A DNA stretch of 64,000 bases from the NCBI GenBank assembly GCA_001443005.1, contig LEKQ01000001.1, forward strand, positions 78,792 through 142,791, given 5' to 3'. The position numbers and the translations under genes are program-made. The stretch is from a bacterium GBS-1 (lineage in GTDB: Bacteria; Synergistota; GBS-1). The notes beneath the pieces are model-generated. The model saw only the letters and a list, made by a program, of their open reading frames with translations, ran no database searches and was not told the origin of the DNA. Each line of letters starts with the position of its first letter. The first letter of the stretch is position 1. Below, piece after piece: positions 17,860 through 25,577 of the stretch.

Positions 17860-18545
17860 TCACTTATCACCTCAAGAGGGATCTTCTCCTCATAAAGGGC
17901 TCTTCCTATTACCACTCCATAAGCCCCTGCTTTCCTTGCTATCTCTATATCCTTAAGAGAAGAGATACCTCCAGCGAATATAACGCTCGCTTCAGAATAA
18001 GATGTAAATCTCCATAGTAGAGAGAAGTCCAAACCGCTTAATGTTCCATCTTTATGAGTAAATGTTACTATGAATGACTTAAAGCCCAGCTTTAACGCCA
18101 TTTCTAAAGCTTCCCACCCCTTAACACTAGAGCTCTTCTGCCAACCATGAGTTTTAACCCTACCCTCTTCATCTATATCTATCGAAAGAATAAGCCTGCT
18201 TTTATCCTCTATTCTACTTCCTTTCTCAAAAAAAAGCGTTCCCACTATTACATAGTCTATACCGAGAGATAGGATCTTTTCCAACAAAGATAGGCTCCTT
18301 ATCCCTCCCCCAAACTCTAACTCTAGGTTCGTTTTCTCCTTAATCTTCAAAACCGTCTCTATATTCTTGGGCTCTCCAGTCTTAGCCCCATCTAAGTCTA
18401 CAATGTGCAATCTCTTAGCCCCAGCATTCTTAAATAACATGGCCATCTCTATAGCATCTCTCTCAAAAAGTTCCTTATCAAACTGCCCCTTATAAAGTCT
18501 CACACATCTTCCTTCCTTTAAATCTATCGCAGGTATGATTAGCAC
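17853..18545 (-). CDS. hisA: ProFAR isomerase (1-(5-phosphoribosyl)-5-[(phosphoribosylamino)methylideneamino]imidazole-4-carboxamide isomerase)
   Basis: A 230-residue TIM barrel and paralogue of HisF. The N-terminus [14 protein letters not shown] carries the catalytic Asp. V-D-L-D-G-A and E-F-G-G-G-I-R-S, as well as A-G-G-I-S-S, form the phosphate sites. It is slightly shorter than the usual 240-250 residues. The expected second catalytic aspartate region reads [10 protein letters not shown]. It overlaps hisH by 7 nt and hisF by 7 nt, so the three genes are translationally coupled. Confidence 0.95.
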   Translation of the reverse strand: MLIIPAIDLKEGRCVRLYKGQFDKELFERDAIEMAMLFKNAGAKRLHIVDLDGAKTGEPKNIETVLKIKEKTNLELEFGGGIRSLSLLEKILSLGIDYVIVGTLFFEKGSRIEDKSRLILSIDIDEEGRVKTHGWQKSSSVKGWEALEMALKLGFKSFIVTFTHKDGTLSGLDFSLLWRFTSYSEASVIFAGGISSLKDIEIARKAGAYGVVIGRALYEEKIPLEVISEC

Positions 18546-19162
18546 CTTCCCTCAACTCTCTCTAAAACAAACTCCAGAAGCCTTAGCCCCCATTCTCCTG
18601 ACTTCTCAGGGTGAAACTGAAATCCGATAATATTTTTTCCTCTACCAATTATAGATGGAAAACTTATGCCATATAGGGTTTCACCAATCACCACACCCTC
18701 ATCCTCGGGAAAAGGACAATAGGAGTGAGCAAAGTAAAAATACTTAGGAAATGGAAAGCCCTCTAATAGACTACTGTTCCTCTTAAGAATGACCTCGTTC
18801 CACCCCATATGTGGTATAGGCAAGTTCCCTTTAGGAAGCTTTCTAACCCACCCCTTAAAGACACCGAGTCCTTCAAAGACGCCCTCCTCTTCACTATACT
18901 CAAACAAAAGTTGCATGCCAAGGCATATACCAATCAAAGGTTTCTCAGCTTCCAACCATTTATAAATCTCCTCTATCCATCCGTAATTTCTCAACTTTTC
19001 CATGGCACTTCCAAAGGCGCCAACTCCCGGCAAAATTAAAACGGAAATGCCCTTTGTTTCCGCTCTTTCCATAACCCTGATCTCTCTATTTAACGACCTT
19101 ATAGCATTTACTAAGCTCCTTAAGTTCCCAGCACCATAATCTATAACCCCTATCAAGCTCAC
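18539..19162 (-). CDS. hisH: Imidazole glycerol phosphate synthase, glutamine amidotransferase subunit
   Basis: A 207-residue class I glutamine amidotransferase that supplies ammonia to HisF. The nucleophile lies in G-I-C-L-G-M-Q-L-L-F, and the His/Glu of the triad in F-Q-F-H-P-E-K-S-G. I-D-Y-G-A-G-N-L-R-S at the N-terminus and L-P-G-V-G-A-F-G at the oxyanion region are typical HisH. ATG start overlapping the end of hisB by 4 nt. Confidence 0.97.
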   Translation of the reverse strand: MSLIGVIDYGAGNLRSLVNAIRSLNREIRVMERAETKGISVLILPGVGAFGSAMEKLRNYGWIEEIYKWLEAEKPLIGICLGMQLLFEYSEEEGVFEGLGVFKGWVRKLPKGNLPIPHMGWNEVILKRNSSLLEGFPFPKYFYFAHSYCPFPEDEGVVIGETLYGISFPSIIGRGKNIIGFQFHPEKSGEWGLRLLEFVLERVEGRC

Positions 19163-19728
19163 ATCATCCCCTTTGTCGAAGGAATTCCCTTGTCTTCCTC
19201 TAAGGCCATCCTTAAAGCCTTAGCTACGCCTTTGAATATAGCTTCAGATATATGGTGAGCATTTTCACCCCTTCTTTTAGATATATGAAGGGTTAAAAAG
19301 GCGTTATAACTGAAGCTTCTCCAAAACTCTCTTATAAGCTCCACGTCGAAAGTTCCTATCTTTTCCTTATCAAAATCAACATCAAAGAAGAAAAACGCCC
19401 TCTCAACCAGATCTAATGCCACTTCAATAAGAGCATCATCCATCGGCATAAGGAAGAAACCGAATCGCTTAATATTATCTCTCTTACCAAGGGCTCTTCT
19501 GAAAGCTTCTCCTAAAGTTATTCCCACATCCTCAACCAAATGATGATAATCCACATCTATATCTCCAGAAGCATGAATCTCTAAATCAAACTTTCCATGA
19601 AAGGCAAACAGACTCAACATATGATTTAGGAAACCAATAGGGGAATCTATCAAGGCTTCTCCTTTCCCATTTATATCAAGCTTCACTTTAACCACAGTTT
19701 CTCTTGTAGATCTTTCAATAACGACCAG
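19159..19728 (-). CDS. hisB: Imidazoleglycerol-phosphate dehydratase (proposed CTG start)
   Basis: A monofunctional IGPD of 189 residues. It dehydrates imidazole glycerol phosphate to imidazole acetol phosphate. Metal-binding motifs are D-Y-H-H-L-V-E-D-V and A-H-H-I-S-E-A, with F-L-N-H-M-L near the N-terminus. The first ATG/GTG/TTG in this frame (GTG at 19695) would drop the conserved R-x-T-x-E-T entry strand. That motif, R-S-T-R-E-T, is encoded just upstream. A CTG at 19728 has AGGAGGTGG positioned 7-8 nt before it and restores the family N-terminus; an ATT at 19719 is a weaker alternative. It overlaps hisC by 46 nt. No fused histidinol-phosphatase domain is present. Confidence 0.9.
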   Translation of the reverse strand: MVVIERSTRETVVKVKLDINGKGEALIDSPIGFLNHMLSLFAFHGKFDLEIHASGDIDVDYHHLVEDVGITLGEAFRRALGKRDNIKRFGFFLMPMDDALIEVALDLVERAFFFFDVDFDKEKIGTFDVELIREFWRSFSYNAFLTLHISKRRGENAHHISEAIFKGVAKALRMALEEDKGIPSTKGMM

Positions 19729-20684
19729 ATCCTTTCCACCTCCTCCCTTTTTCCCACACTTATCCTTATATAGTTACCATCAATGTCAGGTTTCCTTATC
19801 TCTATATTCCTCTCCTTGAAAAAGGTCAAAAGGTCAAGCCTTTCATCTAAAACCTTACATAATATGAAGTTAGTTTCAGAGGGGTAAACTTTAAGGAAAT
19901 CTAAACCCTTAAGATTCTCGATAAGCCAATCTCTGTTTTCAACTATATGAGCAACTTTTTCTTTAACCCAAAAGTCCTTTTCAAGCATTAGAAGTGCCAT
20001 TTTTTCTGAAAAAAGGTTCAGATTAAAGGGGAGCCTCACTTCATCTATCCTCTCTATAATCCGTTTATGAGATATGGCATATCCAACTCTTGCTCCAGCC
20101 ATACCGAAAGCTTTAGAGAAAGTCCTGAGTATAATCAAATTGTCCCTTTCAAAAATAAGGTCGAGCATAGTCTTGCCAGAAAACTCGTGATAAGCTTCAT
20201 CTACAACTGTTATACCAGGATTTATCTCGATGATACTCCTAAGCTCTTCTTTGGGCCAACAGTTAGCAGTTGGATTATTGGGATATCCTAAAAACAATAT
20301 GGCTCCCTTTGAGACAAGCTTCATCAAACTCTCAATAGGGAGATCCCAATTCTCATCAAGATAGACCTTCTCCACCCTCATGCCCAAAAGGAAGGCAGTT
20401 TTCTCATACATACCAAAGGTAGGGTAGGGGATTACCACAGGTAAACCTTTACTACGAAAGGCAAGTAATATATAAAGTATCAGTTCATCAGACCCATTTC
20501 CTACAGCTATGTTTTCATAACTTAAGCCAAACTTCTTGCCTATAGCTGATTTCAGATCTCTATAGCTTTGGTCCGGGTATCTGTTTATCTCTATGCTTTC
20601 TAAAACCCTTAAAAATTCATCCTTGAGTTCGCTTATAGGATTAAAAGGATTCTCATTTAAGTTAGCTTTTAGTGTCCCATCCAT
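19683..20684 (-). CDS. hisC: Histidinol-phosphate aminotransferase
   Basis: A 333-residue fold-type I PLP enzyme that transaminates imidazole acetol phosphate with glutamate. L-N-E-N-P-F-N-P opens the protein, G-N-G-S-D-E-L-I binds the PLP phosphate region, N-N-P-T is the substrate loop, V-V-D-E-A-Y precedes the PLP-binding aspartate region, and the Schiff-base lysine is in T-F-S-K-A-F-G-M-A-G-A-R. The C-terminal arginine lies in Y-I-R-I-S-V-G. ATG start with AGAGGT upstream; overlaps hisD by 16 nt. Confidence 0.96.
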   Translation of the reverse strand: MDGTLKANLNENPFNPISELKDEFLRVLESIEINRYPDQSYRDLKSAIGKKFGLSYENIAVGNGSDELILYILLAFRSKGLPVVIPYPTFGMYEKTAFLLGMRVEKVYLDENWDLPIESLMKLVSKGAILFLGYPNNPTANCWPKEELRSIIEINPGITVVDEAYHEFSGKTMLDLIFERDNLIILRTFSKAFGMAGARVGYAISHKRIIERIDEVRLPFNLNLFSEKMALLMLEKDFWVKEKVAHIVENRDWLIENLKGLDFLKVYPSETNFILCKVLDERLDLLTFFKERNIEIRKPDIDGNYIRISVGKREEVERIWSLLKDLQEKLWLK

Positions 20685-21994
20685 TTTGGTTTTACCTCTT
20701 TAAATAAAGTTTCTCTCCTTACCCTTACCGATAAAGCGTGACCATGAAGTTCTTCTGCTTCAGCGAAAGTTATCGTGATATCTGAAAGCTCCTTGAAACC
20801 CTCTTCCGATAAAGCTAGGAAGTTAACGACTTTGATAAAATCTTTCACCCCAAGCGTTGAAAAGAATCTCGCTGTTCCAGAAGTAGGTAAAATGTGATTA
20901 GGACCTCCCACATAGTCACCTATAACCTCCGACGAATAATCACCTAAAAAGACAGTTCCAGCGTTTTTAATCTTCGGAAGGACTGAAAAAGGATTCCTCG
21001 TTTGGATCTCTAAATGCTCCGGAGCGATGAAGTTCACAAGCCTAACCCCATCTTCAAGATCGTTGACTATCACTATAGCACCATAATTTTGCAAGGACTC
21101 CCTTATTATCTCATTGCGAGGAAGATCTTGAGCAAGATGATATATAATAGAATGAACCCTTTCCGCAAGGTTATTAGAATCCGTAATCAGTATCGCTGAA
21201 GATAATGGGTCATGTTCAGCTTGAGATATAAGATCTGCTGCTACCCAAGAGGGATTGGCAGTTTCATCAGCTAAAACACAAATCTCGCTTGGTCCCGCTA
21301 GGGAATCTATTCCAACTTCCCCCACAAGAAGCTTTTTAGCCACGGTAACATAAACGTTCCCAGGTCCCACTATCTTATCAACCTTAGGGATCGTCTCAGT
21401 TCCTAATGCCATCGATGCTATAGCCGTTGCTCCTCCCACCCTGTAAATCTCCCTTATTCCTAGCTCTCTTGCTGCAAACAATATAACAGTATTAACCCTA
21501 CCATCAGACGACGGAGGGGTACATACGATTATTCTCTCAACACCGGCTATCTTTGCGGGAATTGCCGCCATAAGTAAGGATGAAGGATAAGGCGCTCTTC
21601 CCCCGGGAACGTAAATACCAACCTTCTCTAATGGGATAACTCTTTGACCAGATATGTTCCCATTCTCCTCCTCCATAATCCAAGATGGCGCTTTTTGCTT
21701 CTCATGAAACCTCCAAATCCTATCTATAGCTCTTCTAATAGCATCCTTAATCTCCGAACTTACGAAACTAACGGAACCATCAATTTCTTCTTGACTCACC
21801 TTTATTCCCACTTTTTCCAAATCCACTCCGTGAAATCTTTTAATATCATCTACTATCGCTCTATCCCCGAAAGATTTAACTCTTTGAAGGATCTCCTTCA
21901 CTCGCGTTTCTATTTCCTCACTCACACGAACCCTTTCTGAAAGCATCGCATCCAATAACGATTTAGCTTCATGGAAACCCCTAACGATTTTCAC
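20669..21994 (-). CDS. hisD: Histidinol dehydrogenase
   Basis: A 441-residue, zinc-dependent, NAD-linked enzyme that oxidises L-histidinol to histidine in two steps. Family motifs include Y-V-P-G-G-R-A-P-Y-P-S-S-L, G-P-G-N-V-Y-V-T, L-A-G-P-S-E-I, the zinc ligand region Q-A-E-H-D-P and F-I-A-P-E-H-L-E, and P-N-H-I-L-P-T-S-G-T-A-R-F. ATG start. It overlaps hisG by 4 nt and hisC by 16 nt, within the coupled hisZ-G-D-C-B-H-A-F run. Confidence 0.97.
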   Translation of the reverse strand: MKIVRGFHEAKSLLDAMLSERVRVSEEIETRVKEILQRVKSFGDRAIVDDIKRFHGVDLEKVGIKVSQEEIDGSVSFVSSEIKDAIRRAIDRIWRFHEKQKAPSWIMEEENGNISGQRVIPLEKVGIYVPGGRAPYPSSLLMAAIPAKIAGVERIIVCTPPSSDGRVNTVILFAARELGIREIYRVGGATAIASMALGTETIPKVDKIVGPGNVYVTVAKKLLVGEVGIDSLAGPSEICVLADETANPSWVAADLISQAEHDPLSSAILITDSNNLAERVHSIIYHLAQDLPRNEIIRESLQNYGAIVIVNDLEDGVRLVNFIAPEHLEIQTRNPFSVLPKIKNAGTVFLGDYSSEVIGDYVGGPNHILPTSGTARFFSTLGVKDFIKVVNFLALSEEGFKELSDITITFAEAEELHGHALSVRVRRETLFKEVKPKWMGH

Positions 21995-22638
21995 CCCTCT
22001 TCACCCCCCTCTAAAATAGAGGCCATCTTTAAAACCTCATCCGTCCTGTTCTTGTAGCAGACGGGATTGACGATAAGCCTTGCGCTTACTTGAGCAACAT
22101 CCTTTATCACAACCATATCGTTTTCCTTTAAGGTCCTTCCAGTTTCTTTAAGGTCGAGTATAACATCAACCAAACCTATGAGAGGCGCAATCTCAACCGA
22201 ACCGTAAAGCTTCACTATATCCATTTGAATCCCCTGATAGCTCAAGAAGTCTTCTGCTATCTTAGGATACTTGGTTCCAAGTTTTTTCCCCCAAAGAATC
22301 TCTTTCTTAAAGGATAGTCCCTTGCTTCTTGGAGAAGCTATCACCAATTCACACCTTCCCACTCCTAAGTCAGCTATCTCATACACCTCTTCGTTTCTCT
22401 CCCAAATAACATCGTTACCAACTATTCCCAAGTCCGCCGCCCTTCTTGAAACGTATACGGGAATATCAAAGGGCTTCGCCAAGATAATCTTAAAGCCGTT
22501 TTTTTCTATTATCAGTTTTCTACTCCTCGATAGCTCCTCCGCTGATTCCTCTATAATCCCTTTCCTGTTAAGCAAGTTAACTATTTCCTTGAATAGCCTT
22601 CCCGTTGGTAATGCGATCGATAAGCTCTCTTTCATCAA
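21991..22638 (-). CDS. hisG: ATP phosphoribosyltransferase catalytic subunit, short form
   Basis: A 215-residue short-form HisG that condenses ATP and PRPP, the first and feedback-controlled step. I-A-L-P-T-G-R-L at the start, D-L-G-I-V-G-N-D and the PRPP loop in D-L-K-E-T-G-R-T-L are present. It lacks the C-terminal ACT-like regulatory domain of long HisG, so it needs HisZ, encoded immediately upstream. Two adjacent ATG codons at 22638 and 22635 are possible starts. It overlaps hisZ by 62 nt, longer than usual. Confidence 0.95.
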   Translation of the reverse strand: MMKESLSIALPTGRLFKEIVNLLNRKGIIEESAEELSRSRKLIIEKNGFKIILAKPFDIPVYVSRRAADLGIVGNDVIWERNEEVYEIADLGVGRCELVIASPRSKGLSFKKEILWGKKLGTKYPKIAEDFLSYQGIQMDIVKLYGSVEIAPLIGLVDVILDLKETGRTLKENDMVVIKDVAQVSARLIVNPVCYKNRTDEVLKMASILEGGEEG

Positions 22639-23743
22639 TCTCTTTCCCCTCCAGCTTCAAGAAAACCTTCGGTTTTTTCCTATTTATAAACAGATCTTCA
22701 TTCGCATGAGGAGGAATAACCATCACCCTAAACCCTTTTTCTCTAAGTCCTTTAGATAGCCTCATGGCAGCCTTGAGATCCCTGTTAATATCTAAAATCT
22801 TTATTATGACATCGAGGCTTTTATTATTGTGGAGGGAAGGTAAGCTCTTTAAAGAGAGAGCAAAACCCACAGCCGGAACATCAAAAAGCTTATCGTATCT
22901 TCCTCCCCCTCCGAAAACCTTTCCTTCTTTAGGATTACTAAGCTCAAATATTATTCCATTATAATACTCAAACGTCCTTACCATTCCTAGATCAACCGTA
23001 ATAAACTCGAAGTCTATACTTTCTAAGATACTCAGGATTTCTTCCAAGGCTTCTCCTATAAGTGGAGAATCAAAAGGAATCTTAATGTCCTTGAGCATAT
23101 TTTTCTTAACCCGGAGTAAGGGCAGCTTTGATAAAAACCTTTTTTGTTTCTCTGGAAGATCAGCAAAAGCTATTATTTCCCTATAAAGAACGAAATTCCT
23201 AGAAGCTAAAGCGCCTTTGATCAGAGTCCTGTAACTTTCTTCGATAGATCCTAATATACCGTCTACCAATTTCACATGGTTTAAATCCACAATAGGTTCT
23301 TTAATCCCCAAATTCTTCATGGACTCTATCGCTAAGCTTAAGACTTCTATATCCGCACATATGGTAGGATCTCCAAATATCTCAAGACCTATCTGAGGGA
23401 ACTCCACGGGGTCCTCACGCGAGAAAACCATACCCCTATAGTAAAGCCTCAGAGGAAAGGGCTCTTCTGCAAGATGCGTTAAAGCTATTCGCGCCGTAGG
23501 CTTAGTAAGCTCAGGCCTTAAGGATAGTATCTCACCTTCTCTATCCACAAGCTTATAAACCTTCTTCTTATAATCTTTACCAAGACCTTCCGTCAAAAAC
23601 TCATAATATTCAAAGCTGGGAGGAATAACCTCTTCATACCCCCAACTTTCAAACAGAGAAGACAATCTTCTCTCTATCTCCCTTAGTGCTTTCGCCTCAC
23701 TTGGTAAATAATCTTTACATCCTTTGGGTTTAATCAAATCCAT
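22577..23743 (-). CDS. hisZ: ATP phosphoribosyltransferase regulatory subunit (HisRS-like)
   Basis: A 388-residue paralogue of the histidyl-tRNA synthetase catalytic core. P-K-G-C-K-D-Y-L-P at the N-terminus, the class II motif 2 region F-P-L-R-L-Y-Y-R-G-M-V-F-S and G-G-G-G-R-Y-D-K-L resemble HisS. The protein has only a short C-terminal extension and sits directly ahead of short hisG, so HisZ rather than HisS is the right call. It forms the HisG-HisZ hetero-octamer and confers histidine feedback. First gene of the his operon; a promoter lies 50-78 bp upstream. ATG start with a modest GAGAG site. Confidence 0.92.
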   Translation of the reverse strand: MDLIKPKGCKDYLPSEAKALREIERRLSSLFESWGYEEVIPPSFEYYEFLTEGLGKDYKKKVYKLVDREGEILSLRPELTKPTARIALTHLAEEPFPLRLYYRGMVFSREDPVEFPQIGLEIFGDPTICADIEVLSLAIESMKNLGIKEPIVDLNHVKLVDGILGSIEESYRTLIKGALASRNFVLYREIIAFADLPEKQKRFLSKLPLLRVKKNMLKDIKIPFDSPLIGEALEEILSILESIDFEFITVDLGMVRTFEYYNGIIFELSNPKEGKVFGGGGRYDKLFDVPAVGFALSLKSLPSLHNNKSLDVIIKILDINRDLKAAMRLSKGLREKGFRVMVIPPHANEDLFINRKKPKVFLKLEGKEIDERELIDRITNGKAIQGNS

Positions 23744-23792
23744 TCTGCTCTCTATCGATTTATTTAGATAAATTAAAATAACTAACGCTTAT

Positions 23793-23821
23793 AATTTATC
23801 ATAACTTAAATACAATGTCAA
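23793..23821 (-). promoter_or_regulatory. Promoter of the his operon (hisZ first)
   Basis: Minus strand: perfect -35 TTGACA (23816-23821), 17-bp spacer, -10 TAAATT (23793-23798) preceded by TGA. The leader to hisZ would be about 45 nt. Confidence 0.65.
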
Positions 23822-23979
23822 GGGCATAACAAAAGGAGTAGAGGAACAAGCTGACATAAAGGTTAGTTTTCAAAAAAAGAAAATGTATTCAGCCATAGAG
23901 AAAAAGAGATTTTACACACAAAAGCAAAATAAGTGGGAATTCTTGAAGAGTTTCTGTTTCTCATTAAGAAAAATAAAGA

Positions 23980-24008
23980 TTGAGGCTGAAAGGGGATTTT
24001 GTTATTCT
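23980..24008 (+). promoter_or_regulatory. Promoter of the second TRAP operon
   Basis: -35 TTGAGG (23980-23985), 17-bp spacer, -10 TATTCT (24003-24008), followed after about 40 nt by the dctP start. No regulator gene accompanies this operon, unlike the first TRAP operon. Confidence 0.5.
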
Positions 24009-24047
24009 AAACCTAGCTGAAAAACTCATTAAAAGGAGGGAAGGAGT

Positions 24048-25019
24048 ATGGGAAAAAGGAGTGTGATATGGGGTGTTATTATCGCCTTGGTTTTCCTCTC
24101 CATCCCTGTTGACGCAAAGGTAGTTTGGAAGTTTGGACATCTAGCCAATGAACAACACATTTGGCATCGCACGGCTTTGAAGTTCGCTGAACTTGTTAAA
24201 CAGAAGACCAACGGAGAAATTGAAATTGCTATCTACCCCAATGAACAGCTTGGAAAAGAGATAGAAAACTTGAACATGATTCAAGCTGGAACAGCAGAAC
24301 TGACTATATCTGGAGAGTCTATGCAAAACTGGGCTCCGAAAGCTGCACTAATTGCCGTACCATATGCTTTCAGAAGCATAGATCATATGGTTAAAGCCCT
24401 TACAGGAGAAATTGGTCAAGAGATAGCCAAAGAGATTACTGAAAAGATAGGCGTTATCCCCATTATCTATCATATCAGAGCTCCAAGAAACCTCACTTCA
24501 AATAAGCCAGTTTACAAGCCCGAGGATGTGAAAGGTTTAAGATTGCGCTTACCAAACGTCCCCCTCTTCGTTGAAGCGTGGAAAGCTGTGGGAGCGATAC
24601 CTGTAGTAATGGCATTTAGTGAAGTCTTCACAGCGCTTCAACAAGGGGTTATTGATGCTCAGGAAAACCCCTATGATCTGATTTACAGTGCAAGCTTCTA
24701 TGAGGTACAAAAGTATGTAAACGAAACGGAACACGTTATAGGTTGGGTCTGGACAGTGCTTGGAAAAAAGCAGTTTGAATCTCTTCCTAAAGAACAACAA
24801 AAAGCTGTCTTAGAGGCTGCTCAGGAAGCCCAAAAGTACGCAGATTCCTTATTCTATCAAGAAATACCTCCTATCAAACAAAAGCTGATCGAAAAAGGTA
24901 TGACCATCAACTCCAACGTAGATAAACCAGCTTTCCAGAAAATAATGTCCCAAGCTGTTGAAAAAGTTTTAAAACCTGAACAAGCGGATCTTTACAGAAG
25001 AATCCAAGAGGTTAAATAA
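24048..25019 (+). CDS. dctP: TRAP transporter solute-binding protein, DctP family (second copy)
   Basis: A 323-residue periplasmic protein with signal peptide (G-K-R-S-V-I-W-G-V-I-I-A-L-V-F-L-S-I-P-V-D-A/K). DctP landmarks: Y-P-N-E-Q-L-G-K-E-I-E-N-L, the ligand-carboxylate arginine region L-R-L-R-L-P-N-V-P, and T-A-L-Q-Q-G-V-I-D-A-Q-E-N-P. Sequence is clearly distinct from the first DctP in this window, so the substrate differs. Linkage to a RspB/LgoD-like dehydrogenase suggests a hexonate, uronate or related sugar acid (inference). ATG with GGAGGGAAGGAG upstream. Confidence 0.93.
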   Translation: MGKRSVIWGVIIALVFLSIPVDAKVVWKFGHLANEQHIWHRTALKFAELVKQKTNGEIEIAIYPNEQLGKEIENLNMIQAGTAELTISGESMQNWAPKAALIAVPYAFRSIDHMVKALTGEIGQEIAKEITEKIGVIPIIYHIRAPRNLTSNKPVYKPEDVKGLRLRLPNVPLFVEAWKAVGAIPVVMAFSEVFTALQQGVIDAQENPYDLIYSASFYEVQKYVNETEHVIGWVWTVLGKKQFESLPKEQQKAVLEAAQEAQKYADSLFYQEIPPIKQKLIEKGMTINSNVDKPAFQKIMSQAVEKVLKPEQADLYRRIQEVK

Positions 25020-25041
25020 TATATTAAAAACTTTAAAAATC

Positions 25042-25074
25042 GGAGGTCTCGGCCAACTACTCACCGGGACCTCC
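25042..25074 (+). terminator. Hairpin between second dctP and dctQ
   Basis: Arms 25042-25052 and 25064-25074 pair over 11 bp with one G-U, loop of 11 nt. The following ATTATTAT tract is poor in consecutive Ts, so it may stabilise the dctP mRNA or terminate only partly. It occupies the same place as the strong terminator in the first TRAP operon. Confidence 0.6.
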
Positions 25075-25088
25075 ATTATTATAGGGTG

Positions 25089-25577
25089 ATGATGATGCTG
25101 CTACTGAAAGAGAAAGACCCTTTGGAATGCATATTAGAATGGGGGATGTTTATATCCTTCACGATATTAATAGTAGTTGTGACCCTTAGCGTTATCACAA
25201 GATTCCTATTGCCCTTCATTGTACTCTCGTGGGCTGAGGAAGCATCAAGATTTTTCTTCATATACACAGTAGCTCTAGGAGCCCCCTGTTCTTTTAAAAG
25301 AAGGGAGTTTGCAACTGTTGATTTTCTTTTTAACAGGCTGTCCTTAAAAACACAGAAAAAGCTGAATATTATATTTGATGGCATGATTATGATATTAAGC
25401 TTCTTAATCTTTCTATATAGCCTTCAATTTGCTAAGCTTGGATTGATACAGTTTTCCCCTACAATGGGTATTCCAATGGTCTTTGCTTTCTCAAGTATGC
25501 CAATAACATCGTTTTTTATAACTTTATATAGCACTTTAAACTTCTTCAAAGCGATTGGAAAAAGGAGTGAAATATAG
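25089..25577 (+). CDS. dctQ: TRAP transporter small permease, DctQ family (second copy)
   Basis: A 162-residue membrane protein with four predicted helices (about residues 20-42, 50-70, 95-115 and 130-150). The L-S-W-A-E-E-A-S-R-F-F-F-I-Y segment and the R-R-E-F-A-T-V-D-F-L-F loop are the conserved DctQ core. Start is uncertain among GTG 25086 and ATG 25089, 25092 or 25095, all within four codons and behind a weak AGGGTGA. Its stop abuts the dctM start with no gap, indicating coupling. Confidence 0.87.
   Translation: MMMLLLKEKDPLECILEWGMFISFTILIVVVTLSVITRFLLPFIVLSWAEEASRFFFIYTVALGAPCSFKRREFATVDFLFNRLSLKTQKKLNIIFDGMIMILSFLIFLYSLQFAKLGLIQFSPTMGIPMVFAFSSMPITSFFITLYSTLNFFKAIGKRSEI

Larger units (their letters stand above)
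23744..24047 (+). other. Intergenic region between divergent hisZ and second dctP
   Basis: About 300 bp without a gene, AT-rich. It holds the his promoter on the minus strand (23793-23821) and the second TRAP promoter on the plus strand (23980-24008). An imperfect AT-rich palindrome (23789-23804, 12 of 16 positions symmetric) overlaps the his -10 and could be an operator, though base composition alone could produce it. I see no leader peptide rich in histidine, no T-box and no terminator hairpin. Between 23822 and 23979 I recognise nothing. Confidence 0.6.

Noticed and set aside
17264..17956. A 230-codon plus-strand frame opposite hisF and hisA.
   Set aside because: Serine/threonine-rich shadow of conserved his genes without family similarity.
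22577..23743. Reading the HisRS-like gene as a true histidyl-tRNA synthetase (hisS).
   Set aside because: It directly precedes a short-form hisG lacking the regulatory domain and has no full anticodon-binding domain, so HisZ fits better.
23822..23979. A leader peptide or T-box controlling hisZ.
   Set aside because: No histidine-rich short frame and no T-box core or terminator/antiterminator is visible on the minus strand ahead of hisZ; the mapped promoter gives a leader of only about 45 nt.
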